This document shows positions 29,366 to 37,644 of a DNA stretch of 64,000 nt, one piece after another. The stretch spans positions 2,604,001 to 2,668,000 of the forward strand of contig NZ_CP011273.1 of assembly GCF_001610895.1 (NCBI RefSeq). The letters run 5' to 3'. The DNA is from Planctomyces sp. SH-PL62 (GTDB taxonomy: Bacteria; Planctomycetota; Planctomycetia; Isosphaerales; Isosphaeraceae). How positions within the stretch are numbered: position 1 is the first letter of the stretch; every line of letters begins with the position of its first letter. Below the pieces are notes generated by a model. The model ran no database searches, was not told the origin of the DNA, and was given only the letters and a program-made list of their open reading frames with translations. Made by a program: the position numbers and the translations under genes.

Positions 29366-32182
29366 TCAGTCGGGCGCGACCTCGCCGCCGCGCGAGCGCC
29401 ACCATTGCTTGAGGCGTTCGAGGCGGAGGTGGTTGCGGTCGCGGCCGGTCTGGGTCGCGGGGTCGAAGCGGTTCATGTTGCCCTCGATCTGGCGGTACTC
29501 GACGGGGTCGATGTACCAGTTGAGGGTCTCGACGTTCTGCGCCGCCTGGCCGACCTGGATGGTGTCGCAGGTGAAGACGACCGTGCGGAAGAACTCGTCG
29601 TCGCCGGTGAGCCGCTTGAAGACGTCGTGGAGGACCTCCAGGTTCTCGTCGTTGCGGAAGAACATGGACGATTCGCGGGCCATGGCGACCCCCTGGGCCG
29701 GGATGGCGACCGAGCGGGCGCCCTCGTGGATCAGGGTCAGGAACTGGGGGACCAGGCCGACGCCCCAGGCGACCCACTCGTAGAGCCCGATGGTCGTCTC
29801 CGCCGGGGGCTTGGCCGGGGCGTAGACCTCCTGGTCGAGGATCTTCAGCCGCTTCTCGTTGCGGAAGGCGCGGACCTGGACGACGAGCACGCCGGCGGCG
29901 TTCTTGCGGAGCCAGTCCTTGTGGCTGTTGATCCAGGCCGCGCCCAGGTTCACGCCGTAGTTGTCGTAGTAGCCGGCGTCGACCACGTGCCGCGCCGGGA
30001 ACGTGGGGAGCGTGACGACCGAGGTGATGAAGGGGAACGTGGCGCTCATCCGGACGGCCGAGGCCAGGCGGAGGTGGTCCAGCGCCTCGTGCTCGGCGAA
30101 CAGCTTGGAGAACTCCATCGCCGAGAACGAGCTGAGGGCCGGGTATTCCAGGTCGTAGTCGTCGACGTCGGCGGCGGTCTTGAGGCGGCCGTTCTTGTCC
30201 TTGGGCTTGCCCTTCAGGTAGCGCTGGAGGAGGGCGTCGCGACTCTCGTCGAGCAAGACGCCGTTGAGGTGGACGGTCATGTCGGCCATCGGCAGGTTGG
30301 CGATGATCACCCGCCGGCCGTCCTCGACGAGCATCGGCGAGAAGACGATCGAGGGGATCTCCCCGGCCTTCTCCTTCTCCGCCAGCTCGCCGAAGGTGCG
30401 CCCCAGCTCCGGCGCGTAGTCGAGCCAGACGTCCTCCAGCTTGTCGCCCCGGTTGTAGACCGGGAACGGGGTCAGGGCGTTGGGGAGGAAGTCGTGGAAG
30501 GCGATCTGCCAGGCGATGGGGGCGAGGAAGTCGGGATGGCGGCCCCCCTGGGGCATGACCCGGTCCGCGCCGTGTTCGGCGTGCAGCGCCACGTATCGCG
30601 CCGCGCCGAGCATGCCGCCGGAGGCCCCGGTGATCAGGCGGGTGTGGCGGTGGAAGCCGGGGAAGGTCTCGTCGAGCCGACGGAGGACCGCCTGGGTCCA
30701 GACCCCGGCGCGGAGGGCGCCGCCGCTGGTCGTCACCACCACCACGATCGGCTTGCCCCGGCCCGCCGCGCCCGCCGCGGATTCCGACCCGCCCCAGCGC
30801 ATCCCGGCCAGCCAGCGGTCCAGCAGCTTCTGCCGGGCCGCGAAGTCGGCCGCCCCGTCGGACAGCTCTCGCGACTTCTGGAACTTCGCCAGGTCGACGA
30901 CCTCGCCATACGTCCGCGGCTTGGACTGGCTGAGGCTCAGGTGGTAGCGGTACTGCTCCAGGACCGTCGGGTAGAGGTCGGGCGCGCCGGGGGTCTTGCC
31001 GGCCAGGTCGCGGACGACCACGTCGTAGTCCAGCATGCCGGACCCCGCCACCAGCGTCAGGACCGCGACCGCGGCGATCACCCGCGACTTCCGATGCTGC
31101 CGGACCCCCAGCCAGACCGAGAACGTCGCCAGCACGCCCAGCAGGATGCAGAGCGAGAACGCCGGCGGGAACATCCTCTGGGTCGCGTTGGGGAAGACCC
31201 ACGCCACCAGATAGAGGATCCCGACGATGATCAGCATGTTCTTGGCGTTCCCCTCGGGATCGAGCCGGTCGGAGTCCAGCCGCCAGAGCTGGCCGAGGTC
31301 CAGCCGTCGGCCGAGGGCCTGCCGCCGCAGCTCGTTCAGCCGGGTCGGGATCCGGGTGAGGACGACCACGACGGCGATCACCGCCCCGCCGGCCAGCCCC
31401 ATCAGCCAGGGACCGGCCACGATCTCCTGCACGGCCCCGGAGCGGATGGTCGGCAGGACGGCCGGCAAGGCCAGCATCGTCAGGATCGGCGAGGCGGCGA
31501 AGAAGACGAACCAGCCCATCTGCTCGCTGGCCGGCGGCGCCGTCGGCACCAGCCGATCGAGCGCGGGGGGGAGGAACCGCCGGAGCACCGGCGCCAGGCT
31601 GCTCCACGCCCGATGCTCCGGGTCCTCCCGATGCGCCTCGTAATCGCTGACGAACAGCAGGTAGAGCATCCAGAAGATGAACAGCGTCACCCCCATCCCC
31701 GCCGTGAACTGGTCGCTCGGCTCGGGGCTCCAGAACAGGCCCGGCATCCCCATCCCGGAGAGCCCGCCGTAGACCAGCCAGAGCACCAGCGCCACTTCCA
31801 ACAGCAGCACGTGGTTCGCCAGCCCCGTGTGGACGACCCGCCAGAGGATCGGATACAGCCGCCACGTCGAGACCGCCGTCAGGCCCAGGACCAGGGTGAG
31901 GATCGTCCACTGCGAGTCCAGGAAGATCCGCGCCACCGTCGGCAGGTTCGAGTCGGCCCCGCTCGCCCCGCCCCGCGCCACCGACAGGAGCTTCTGGGCG
32001 TCGACCGCCGCCGCGGGGGTCCCGGCCTCGAGGCTCGCGGAGGGGTCGCGGGCGAACGACAGGCAGTACGCCAGGTAGAAGGGAGTCGCCGCCACGATGA
32101 TCCAGGCGAGGCCCGCCATGCGCAGGCCCCAGCCGTCCCCGCGCCACGGGCGCGCCCGAGTCGTCTCTGCCGCGTCGGTCAT
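29366..32182 (-). CDS. Membrane-anchored patatin-like phospholipase
   Basis: 938 residues. The N-terminal half (to about 450) contains some ten TM helices (e.g. MAGLAWIIVAATPFYLAYCL, LMGLAGGAVIAVVVVLTRIP, FPPAFSLCILLGVLATFSVW). From about residue 480 a patatin domain follows: PIVVVVTTSGGALRAG as the oxyanion-like glycine-rich segment, RLITGASGGMLGAA with the Gly-x-Ser-x-Gly nucleophile (Ser521), and HVVDAGYYDNYGVN with the catalytic Asp. It is probably a membrane-bound lipid acyl hydrolase with the active site in the cytoplasm. It is divergent from the nucleotidyltransferase-HD gene. The large TM region attached to patatin is a planctomycete-style architecture. Confidence 0.88.
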   Translation of the reverse strand: MTDAAETTRARPWRGDGWGLRMAGLAWIIVAATPFYLAYCLSFARDPSASLEAGTPAAAVDAQKLLSVARGGASGADSNLPTVARIFLDSQWTILTLVLGLTAVSTWRLYPILWRVVHTGLANHVLLLEVALVLWLVYGGLSGMGMPGLFWSPEPSDQFTAGMGVTLFIFWMLYLLFVSDYEAHREDPEHRAWSSLAPVLRRFLPPALDRLVPTAPPASEQMGWFVFFAASPILTMLALPAVLPTIRSGAVQEIVAGPWLMGLAGGAVIAVVVVLTRIPTRLNELRRQALGRRLDLGQLWRLDSDRLDPEGNAKNMLIIVGILYLVAWVFPNATQRMFPPAFSLCILLGVLATFSVWLGVRQHRKSRVIAAVAVLTLVAGSGMLDYDVVVRDLAGKTPGAPDLYPTVLEQYRYHLSLSQSKPRTYGEVVDLAKFQKSRELSDGAADFAARQKLLDRWLAGMRWGGSESAAGAAGRGKPIVVVVTTSGGALRAGVWTQAVLRRLDETFPGFHRHTRLITGASGGMLGAARYVALHAEHGADRVMPQGGRHPDFLAPIAWQIAFHDFLPNALTPFPVYNRGDKLEDVWLDYAPELGRTFGELAEKEKAGEIPSIVFSPMLVEDGRRVIIANLPMADMTVHLNGVLLDESRDALLQRYLKGKPKDKNGRLKTAADVDDYDLEYPALSSFSAMEFSKLFAEHEALDHLRLASAVRMSATFPFITSVVTLPTFPARHVVDAGYYDNYGVNLGAAWINSHKDWLRKNAAGVLVVQVRAFRNEKRLKILDQEVYAPAKPPAETTIGLYEWVAWGVGLVPQFLTLIHEGARSVAIPAQGVAMARESSMFFRNDENLEVLHDVFKRLTGDDEFFRTVVFTCDTIQVGQAAQNVETLNWYIDPVEYRQIEGNMNRFDPATQTGRDRNHLRLERLKQWWRSRGGEVAPD

Positions 32183-32469
32183 GTTCCGGCCGTCCTTAAC
32201 TAGCTGCGAGCAAACCCCGCCCCGAGACGTCGGCGTCCTGCCGAGTTCGTATTCGAATGGACCCTCACAATGCGTCAGCCGGCCGGGGAAATCAAGAGCG
32301 ATCGCGGCCCGCGCGAGCCCGGATCGCCTTGACCCGCCGCCTCGCCGGGGATACGATCCCTCAGGAATCTCTCCACTCGTTCGAGACGCGTCGCCTCCTC
32401 CAAAACGAGGGAGTCGGCGCGTCAGCCCGGCGTCGCCTCGATGGGCCTGAATCGACGCACCCTCCTCCC

Positions 32470-33579
32470 ATGGCCGACGAACGCCTCCGGCGGCAGATCG
32501 CCTTCCTCGCCGCCCAGTTGATGTACAATCGGACCGAATCCGAATACTTCACCGCCAAGCGCAAGGCCGCCAAGCAGCTCGGGGTCGAATACCGATTCCG
32601 GCCCGGCGACCTCCCTTCCAACGCCGAGATCCGCGACCAGATCCAGGCCATGGCCCGGATGCACGAGGGCCCCAAGCGGCTCGACGACCTCCGCGCCATG
32701 CGGCTGGAGGCCCTCCGCATGATGCGCAAGCTCGCGCGGTTCCGGCCCCGGCTGATCGGCAGCGTCTGGACGGGCCACGTCCGCCAGGGCTCCGACATCG
32801 ACCTGCACCTCTTCTGCGACTCCCAGGCCCTGGTCACCGACGTCCTGGACGAGCACGGCCTGGCCTATGAGGTCCAGCACAAGCGGATCGTCAAGTACGG
32901 CGAGGAACGGACCTTCACCCACGTCCACATCGACGACCGCCACCCGTTCGAGCTGACCCTCTACCCCGAGGACAAGGCCCACTACGTCTTCAAAAGCTCC
33001 ATCACCGGCAAGGCCATCGAGCGCGCCTCGATCGCCGAGCTGGAGGCGTTTCTGAAGGCCGAGGAACCGGAGATCGACCTGGACTTCGAGGTCGAACGCG
33101 TCGAGGACCACGTCGACCGCTTCGAGATCTACCGCCTGCTGCTCCGCCCGCTCGAAGCGGTGAAACAGGACCCCAGGTATCATCCCGAGGGGGACGCCCT
33201 CTACCACAGCCTCCAGGTGTTCGAGCTGGCCCGCGACGAACGCGTCTACGACGAGGAATTCCTCCTCGCCGCCCTCCTGCACGACGTCGGCAAGGCCATC
33301 GACCCGTCCGACCACGTCGGCGCGGGGCTCCAGGCGCTCGAAGGGACGATCACCCCACGCACCGAGACGCTGATCGCCCTGCACATGGACGCCCTGGCCT
33401 ACCGCCGCGGCATCCTCGGCGCCCGCGCCCGAGCCCGCCTGGAACAGTCCGAGGAATTCGACGACCTGATGCTCCTCCGCGAACTCGACACCCGCGGCCG
33501 ACAGCCCGGCGCCATCGTCTGCGAGCTGGAAGAAGCCCTGGATTTCCTCCGCGACCTCGCCGAGCAAAACGAGGAATGA
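32470..33579 (+). CDS. Nucleotidyltransferase-HD phosphohydrolase fusion
   Basis: 369 residues from the ATG at 32470. RPRLIGSVWTGHVRQGSDIDLHLF (read in two parts around GHVRQG) is the GSx(n)SDIDL motif of polymerase-beta-type nucleotidyltransferases, with Asp109 and Asp111. A C-terminal HD domain includes ALYHSLQVFELA, AALLHDVGKAIDPSDH (His271, Asp272) and a later LIALHMDALAYR. The combination could make and break a nucleotide or RNA modification, or it may be a distant tRNA-processing enzyme. It is monocistronic. Downstream, 33580-34226 holds the palindromic repeat and the MITE and no gene. Confidence 0.75.
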   Translation: MADERLRRQIAFLAAQLMYNRTESEYFTAKRKAAKQLGVEYRFRPGDLPSNAEIRDQIQAMARMHEGPKRLDDLRAMRLEALRMMRKLARFRPRLIGSVWTGHVRQGSDIDLHLFCDSQALVTDVLDEHGLAYEVQHKRIVKYGEERTFTHVHIDDRHPFELTLYPEDKAHYVFKSSITGKAIERASIAELEAFLKAEEPEIDLDFEVERVEDHVDRFEIYRLLLRPLEAVKQDPRYHPEGDALYHSLQVFELARDERVYDEEFLLAALLHDVGKAIDPSDHVGAGLQALEGTITPRTETLIALHMDALAYRRGILGARARARLEQSEEFDDLMLLRELDTRGRQPGAIVCELEEALDFLRDLAEQNEE

Positions 33580-33603
33580 CGGGAATCCGGGCCCGCACCA
33601 TCA

Positions 33604-33757
33604 AGCCCTTCCCCCCTCGCGGGGGAAGGTGGCCCGAAGGGCCGGATGAGGGGGAAGACCAGCACAAGGACCGTCGGCCTTTCAAGCGGCCGGATCGCGA
33701 ATCCCGACGGCTTTCCGGCTCGTCCTCCCCGTCATAACGTCCTTCCCCCCTCGCGGG
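33604..33757. repeat. dispersed palindromic repeat, copy 3
   Basis: CCTTCCCCCCTCGCGGGGGAAGG at about 33606-33629 is followed by GTGGCCCGAAGGGCCGGATGAGG and later by another CCTTCCCCCCTCGCGGG at 33741-33757, the left half of a palindrome that a MITE has split. The other half resumes at 34000. It belongs to the same family as 966-1112 and 43440-43625. Confidence 0.7.
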
Positions 33758-33999
33758 CTTACAAGGGGAGGTATTTTCGCAACTACTGGTTTTGAGAGAG
33801 GTTGCTGATCGTGATTTCGGGGCTTCGGATCGACGCGTGAGTTCACCGTTCGTGGAGAACCCCGTGATTTACGGGGCCAGATCACGGCGGCGTTCTGGCA
33901 CATGATTAATCGACTTCCGTAACGGCCGCGATTCCGTGCGATTTGTCCACGCAACCTGTTTCAGCCCAGAATCTTGCAGAATACCTCCCCCTACAAGCC
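33758..33999. mobile_element. 242-bp MITE with imperfect terminal inverted repeats and 11-bp target duplication
   Basis: The left end reads CTTACAAGGGGAGGTATT and the right end, on the other strand, reads CTTGTAGGGGGAGGTATT; the similarity continues to GCAA and later AGGTTGC about 40 bases in. The element is flanked by CCCCTCGCGGG at 33747-33757 and again at 34000-34010. Removing it and one copy of that 11-mer restores CCTTCCCCCCTCGCGGGGGAAG, the palindrome found intact at 33606. It contains no credible coding sequence, so it is non-autonomous. The 11-bp duplication suggests mobilisation by an IS4-like transposase, which is inference. Confidence 0.8.
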
Positions 34000-34226
34000 C
34001 CTCGCGGGGGAAGACCGTGATCGAGCACGTACGCCGTCGGCGTCTTCGGTGCGTCGGCGATGGGTCCACCACGCCCGCCCGGCGGGCCTCATGATCGCGG
34101 CGGCTTCGGTCTACGCGGGAAGGGCCGACGGCGACGGTCGCGCCACCCCTTGCCTCCGGCGGGTCTGCACGCTAGACTCTTGTTGAACAAATTTCCTACA
34201 TCAGTCACCGCGCGGAGCGAACGGAT

Positions 34227-35576
34227 ATGCTGACACTCTGGGGCCCGGGCGGCGGTGGCGGACGGTATTGCGACGGAGTCTCTCGGCGTTCGTTCATCCG
34301 GGTGGGCGGCCTGGCGATGGGGGGGCTGTCGCTCCCCGGCCTGCTGCAAGCCCAGGCGCGGGGGGATTCGGCCGGGGCGCGGGACAATCACAAGTCGGTC
34401 ATCATGATCTACCTGACGGGCGGGCTGGCCCATCAGGACACGGTCGACCCCAAGCCCGACGCCCCCGAAGGGGTCCGCGGCGAGTTCAAGCCGATCGCCA
34501 CCAGCGTCCCGGGCGTCTTCCTCAGCGAGCTGATGCCCCGGACGGCCGCGTGCATGGACAAGGTCGCGATCATCCGGTCGCTGGTCGGCCAGGTCGACGA
34601 GCACTCCAGCTTCCAGAGCATGACCGGCTTCACGATGGGGACGTCCCAGCGCGAGGGGAGGCCGCACTTCGGCTCGGTCGCCTCGCATATCCAAGGGCCG
34701 GTGGACCCGGTGGTGCCGCCCTTCGTCGACCTCGCCCCGGTGATGCAGCACCGCCCGTACAACACGCCGGGCGCGGGGATGCTCGGGCAGTCGTTCAAGG
34801 GGGCGAGGATGGAAGGGGACGACCTGGCCCTGCTCAGGCCCCCGGCCGACGTCGCCCCGGAGCGGTTCGCGGGCCGTCGCGACCTCCTGGGCCAGTTCGA
34901 CGGCTTCCGCCGCTCGGTCGACGGCGCGGCGGTCGACGGCATGGGCTCCTGCTACAAGCAGGCGTTCGACGTGCTGACCTCCGACGCGCTGGCGAAGGCC
35001 CTGGACGTCGAGCGCGAGGCCCCCGAGCTTCGCGCCCGCTACGGGATGGGCTCGGCCAAGCACCTGGGCGACGGCGGCCCGATGTGGAACGACCAGTTCC
35101 TCGTCGCCCGACGGCTCGTCGAGGCCGGCTCGCGCTGCGTCACGCTCTCGTACGGCTTCTGGGACACCCACGGCAACAACTTCGGCCACCTCCGCAACGT
35201 CATGCCGCTGTTCGACCAGGGGGTCTCGGCCCTGGTGGAAGACCTCCACCAGCGCGGCCTGGACCGCGACTGCACGCTGGTCGTCTGGGGCGAGTTCGGC
35301 CGCACGCCGAAGATCAACAAGGACGCCGGCCGCGACCACTGGGCCCCGGTCAACTCGGCGATCCTCGCCGGCGGCGGCATGAAGGTCGGCCAGGTCATCG
35401 GCTCCACCGACAAGATCGGCGGCTACGCGACCAGCCGCCCCATCCACTACCGAGACGTCCTGTCCACCGTCTACCACAACCTCGGCATCGACTCCCGCTC
35501 CTACATCTACGACAAGGCCGGCCGCCCCAACACCATCCTCCCCGCCGAGCACGAGCCGATCGCCGAGCTGATCTGA
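34227..35576 (+). CDS. DUF1501 family protein with Tat leader
   Basis: 449 residues. CDGVSRRSFIRVGGLAMGG is a twin-arginine leader typical of planctomycete DUF1501 proteins. The domain follows: KSVIMIYLTGGLAHQDTVDP, GVFLSELMPRTAACMDKVAI, DEHSSFQSMTGF and LVVWGEFGRTPKINKDAGRD with HWAPVNSAILAGGGM, the conserved segments shared with alkaline-phosphatase-like and sulfatase-like folds. It is exported and presumably metal-dependent, but the reaction is unknown. The usual DUF1549/DUF1553 cytochrome partner gene is not adjacent here. Confidence 0.92.
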   Translation: MLTLWGPGGGGGRYCDGVSRRSFIRVGGLAMGGLSLPGLLQAQARGDSAGARDNHKSVIMIYLTGGLAHQDTVDPKPDAPEGVRGEFKPIATSVPGVFLSELMPRTAACMDKVAIIRSLVGQVDEHSSFQSMTGFTMGTSQREGRPHFGSVASHIQGPVDPVVPPFVDLAPVMQHRPYNTPGAGMLGQSFKGARMEGDDLALLRPPADVAPERFAGRRDLLGQFDGFRRSVDGAAVDGMGSCYKQAFDVLTSDALAKALDVEREAPELRARYGMGSAKHLGDGGPMWNDQFLVARRLVEAGSRCVTLSYGFWDTHGNNFGHLRNVMPLFDQGVSALVEDLHQRGLDRDCTLVVWGEFGRTPKINKDAGRDHWAPVNSAILAGGGMKVGQVIGSTDKIGGYATSRPIHYRDVLSTVYHNLGIDSRSYIYDKAGRPNTILPAEHEPIAELI

Positions 35577-35717
35577 TCTGATCCGAGGGGGGAGCCCCGA
35601 GGTCGAACCCGCCTTCCAGACCGTCTCTCCCTCTCGCGGTGAGACGGGCCTCGTCGGGGCCGGAAGGCGGGAGGGTCGCGCACGGATGTCGTTGAACGGC
35701 CGGCCCCCGCCCCAGCC

Positions 35718-36230
35718 TTGCTCGGGGGTCGCACGAACGTCTTCCCACGCGAGGGCCCTTCGATCTTGCCGCCCCAACCCACCGTCTTCGAATCATTCGC
35801 CTGCGAATGGCGACGCCGGGGCGTGGATCTGGCGCCACCCGTCTCGGCGGCCGCGATCTCGCGGGTCTTCGCCGACCTGGGCCGATCGATCTCGGCCGAC
35901 GTGCTGGCGCTTTACGCCGCCGTGGGCGGGTTCGCGGAGTGCCGCCACGACCACAGCGTCTGGTCGCTCTGGACGCCCGACCGGATTCGCGAGCAGGGGG
36001 GCGCGACCGCGGGGCCGTTCGTGCTGTTCGCGGATTGGATGTTAGAATCACATTACTACGGCCTGCACTACGAAAGCCCCGAGGTCTCGTCGGTGTACAT
36101 CCTCCTCGGCCCGGAGTTCCCCCCGTACAGGTGCGCCGACGACCTCGCCGGCTTCCTGGAGATGCTCTTGCGCGAGCCCGACGAGCGCGAGGCCCGGGCG
36201 CCCGGAGATCAGCAGGCCGGTTCCTCCTGA
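35718..36230 (+). CDS. SMI1/KNR4 (SUKH)-like protein
   Basis: About 170 residues from an ATG at 35718; a TTG at 35766 with GAGGG upstream is an alternative that removes 16 residues. ISADVLALYAAVGGFAE and SVWSLWTPDRIREQG are like the hallmark of SUKH proteins (a short helix ending in hydrophobic-x-x-x-N/G-G), and the C-terminal PYRCADDLAGFLEMLL matches the last helix of the fold. In other bacteria SUKH proteins often serve as immunity proteins or binding modules, but no toxin gene is seen here. Its stop overlaps the start of the next gene (TGATG). Confidence 0.6.
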   Translation: MLGGRTNVFPREGPSILPPQPTVFESFACEWRRRGVDLAPPVSAAAISRVFADLGRSISADVLALYAAVGGFAECRHDHSVWSLWTPDRIREQGGATAGPFVLFADWMLESHYYGLHYESPEVSSVYILLGPEFPPYRCADDLAGFLEMLLREPDEREARAPGDQQAGSS

Positions 36231-36809
36231 TGCGGACCATGCTCCCGCTCCCCCTGCACGTGCTCCTGGACCGCAGCCCCTGGCAACGGCTCGCCGCGGC
36301 GGCCCTGGTCGGCGGGGTCGGCCTGGCGTTCATCGGCGTCCGGGTCGGCTTTGAGGACGAAGGCTGGCCGGGCGCGCTTCGGGGGGCCTTCCTGGGGGAG
36401 CGCTGGGAGGCGCGGCGGGGCGTCGCTGGTCGAGGCGGCGTATCTCATCCTCCGGCTCGCGGCCCGCCTGCTGGGCCCCGGCGGCCTCGACGGCCCGATC
36501 CGCCGGCCCGACCGTTGGGCCTCCCCGCGCTCGTGCTTGGCCTGCGGTTGGCGAACCTGGCCGGGGGGGACTTACACCGTCCGCGAATGCCTGCTCCCCG
36601 TCCCCGACTGCCCCGCCTGCGGCGGCCTGCTCGTCCCGATCACTCCCCGATGCCCGCGTTGCGGCGAGAGCCGCCCGCGAGCCATCCGAAAGTCCCGAGG
36701 CGTCTTGCCCGCGTCCTGGACCCACAAATCCTGCTGCACCTGCGGCGCCGAGTTCGACAGGTGGGGACGCCCGGTCTGGCCGATCGACGACGAGGTCGAG
36801 CAGACGTAG
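36230..36809 (+). pseudogene. Zinc-ribbon membrane protein with a frameshift
   Basis: Translation from the ATG at 36230 (overlapping the previous stop) gives MRTMLPLPLHVLLDRSPWQR and a TM helix (LAAAALVGGVGLAFIGVRVG) but then degenerates at about residue 60. Another frame, continuing to the stop at 36807-36809, carries a second hydrophobic segment (LVEAAYLILRLAARLLG) and a zinc-ribbon region with CLACGW, CLLPVPDCPACGG, CPRCGESRP and CCTCGAEFD. One extra base between about 36380 and 36413, where G runs occur, joins them. It may be a sequencing error. No family recognised. Confidence 0.55.
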
Positions 36810-36827
36810 GCGTCGGGCGCCTCGTCG

Positions 36828-37373
36828 TCACCCCTGGCTCGCCTCGAGCGTCGCGATCTCCGACCCCCGGCGGGCGCGATACCTCTCGATCTCGCGACGG
36901 TTGCGGGCGGCGTTCGCGCGGATCCCGATGACGAACGTGGCGAACAGACGCGACGCGGTCGCGGCCCCGAAGACCGAGGCCGCCCAGGGGTGGCGTTCCA
37001 GGATGGTCAGCAGTTGCGGCAAGCCGAGGACGCCGATGTAAGCCCACGCGTACGGTCGGACCTGGCCGGCCTCGCCCGATGGATCGGCGACGGGGACGGG
37101 GTCCGGGCTGGACGCCCAGCGGCCGAGGAGGAAAGTCCACTGGACCAGCACGACCGTCGCCAGCATCGCGGCGACCACGAACAGGACGGCGTCCAGCCCC
37201 ACCAGGCCGGGATGCTCGGCGATCGTCTTCTCCGGTCGAATCCCGAAGACCCCGCGATGAACCAGCGCCACCAGGCATAACGACCAGAACAAGACCCCGA
37301 ACCGTCGTCTGAAATCGGCTTGCGGATCGGTCGTGGTGGAAATGGGCCGCTCCTTTCGAGACTCCTCAGTCAA
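36828..37373 (-). CDS. Hypothetical membrane protein, start uncertain
   Basis: The core contains TM segments (RFGVLFWSLCLVALVHRGVF, DAVLFVVAAMLATVVLVQWT, AYIGVLGLPQLLTIL) and an Arg-rich C-terminus (IGIRANAARNRREIERYRAR). No Met occurs before the first TM except far upstream, inside a palindromic repeat. I give the TTG at 37373 (181 residues); a GTG at 37379 is also possible. AAGGAG lies 6 bases before an ATT at 37343 (171 residues), which would be an unusual start outside the repeat. No family recognised. Confidence 0.5.
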   Translation of the reverse strand: MTEESRKERPISTTTDPQADFRRRFGVLFWSLCLVALVHRGVFGIRPEKTIAEHPGLVGLDAVLFVVAAMLATVVLVQWTFLLGRWASSPDPVPVADPSGEAGQVRPYAWAYIGVLGLPQLLTILERHPWAASVFGAATASRLFATFVIGIRANAARNRREIERYRARRGSEIATLEASQG

Positions 37374-37483
37374 CTCCACCGCCTCAATCTCGTCGCGGGG
37401 CGTCGCTCGGGTGCCACGGGTTCTCCGAACTCGTGGCACCCGAGGGTTTTCCGCCGCAACCCGGTGGAGTCGACTGAGGAATC
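37360..37483. repeat. nested palindromic repeat element
   Basis: Outer arms at 37360-37380 and 37463-37483 are 19/21 identical as an inverted repeat. Inside, CTCGGGTGCCACG (37406-37418) and CGTGGCACCCGAG (37432-37444) form a perfect 13-bp stem with a 13-base loop. The two nested stems suggest a structured mobile repeat or a bacterial interspersed element. It lies at the 5' end of the membrane protein gene and may supply part of its apparent reading frame. Confidence 0.65.
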
Positions 37484-37644
37484 TCCTGCTTTCAGGTCGA
37501 GGCTTCGCGGCTTCCGACGTCGTCTCGACGACCGCGAGGAACTCCCCCACGCCATGTGGGCTTGAAGGATGTTCGGCGAACCTGCCAGGTTATTGTAGCG
37601 TCGATGGTCGGGGAAGTTCGTCGGTTTGAGCGCGGAAGGGATGC

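Noticed and set aside
29405-32203. 932-residue open frame opposite the patatin gene
   Set aside because: Composition is that of an antisense shadow (Asp, Glu, Arg, Gly, His rich), with no motif; the minus-strand gene has clear TM helices and a patatin site.
33682-34072. Short minus-strand frames within the MITE
   Set aside because: No ribosome-binding site, leader or motif; the frames cross the element boundary.
34268-35581. 437-residue plus-strand frame
   Set aside because: Shadow of the DUF1501 gene in another frame.
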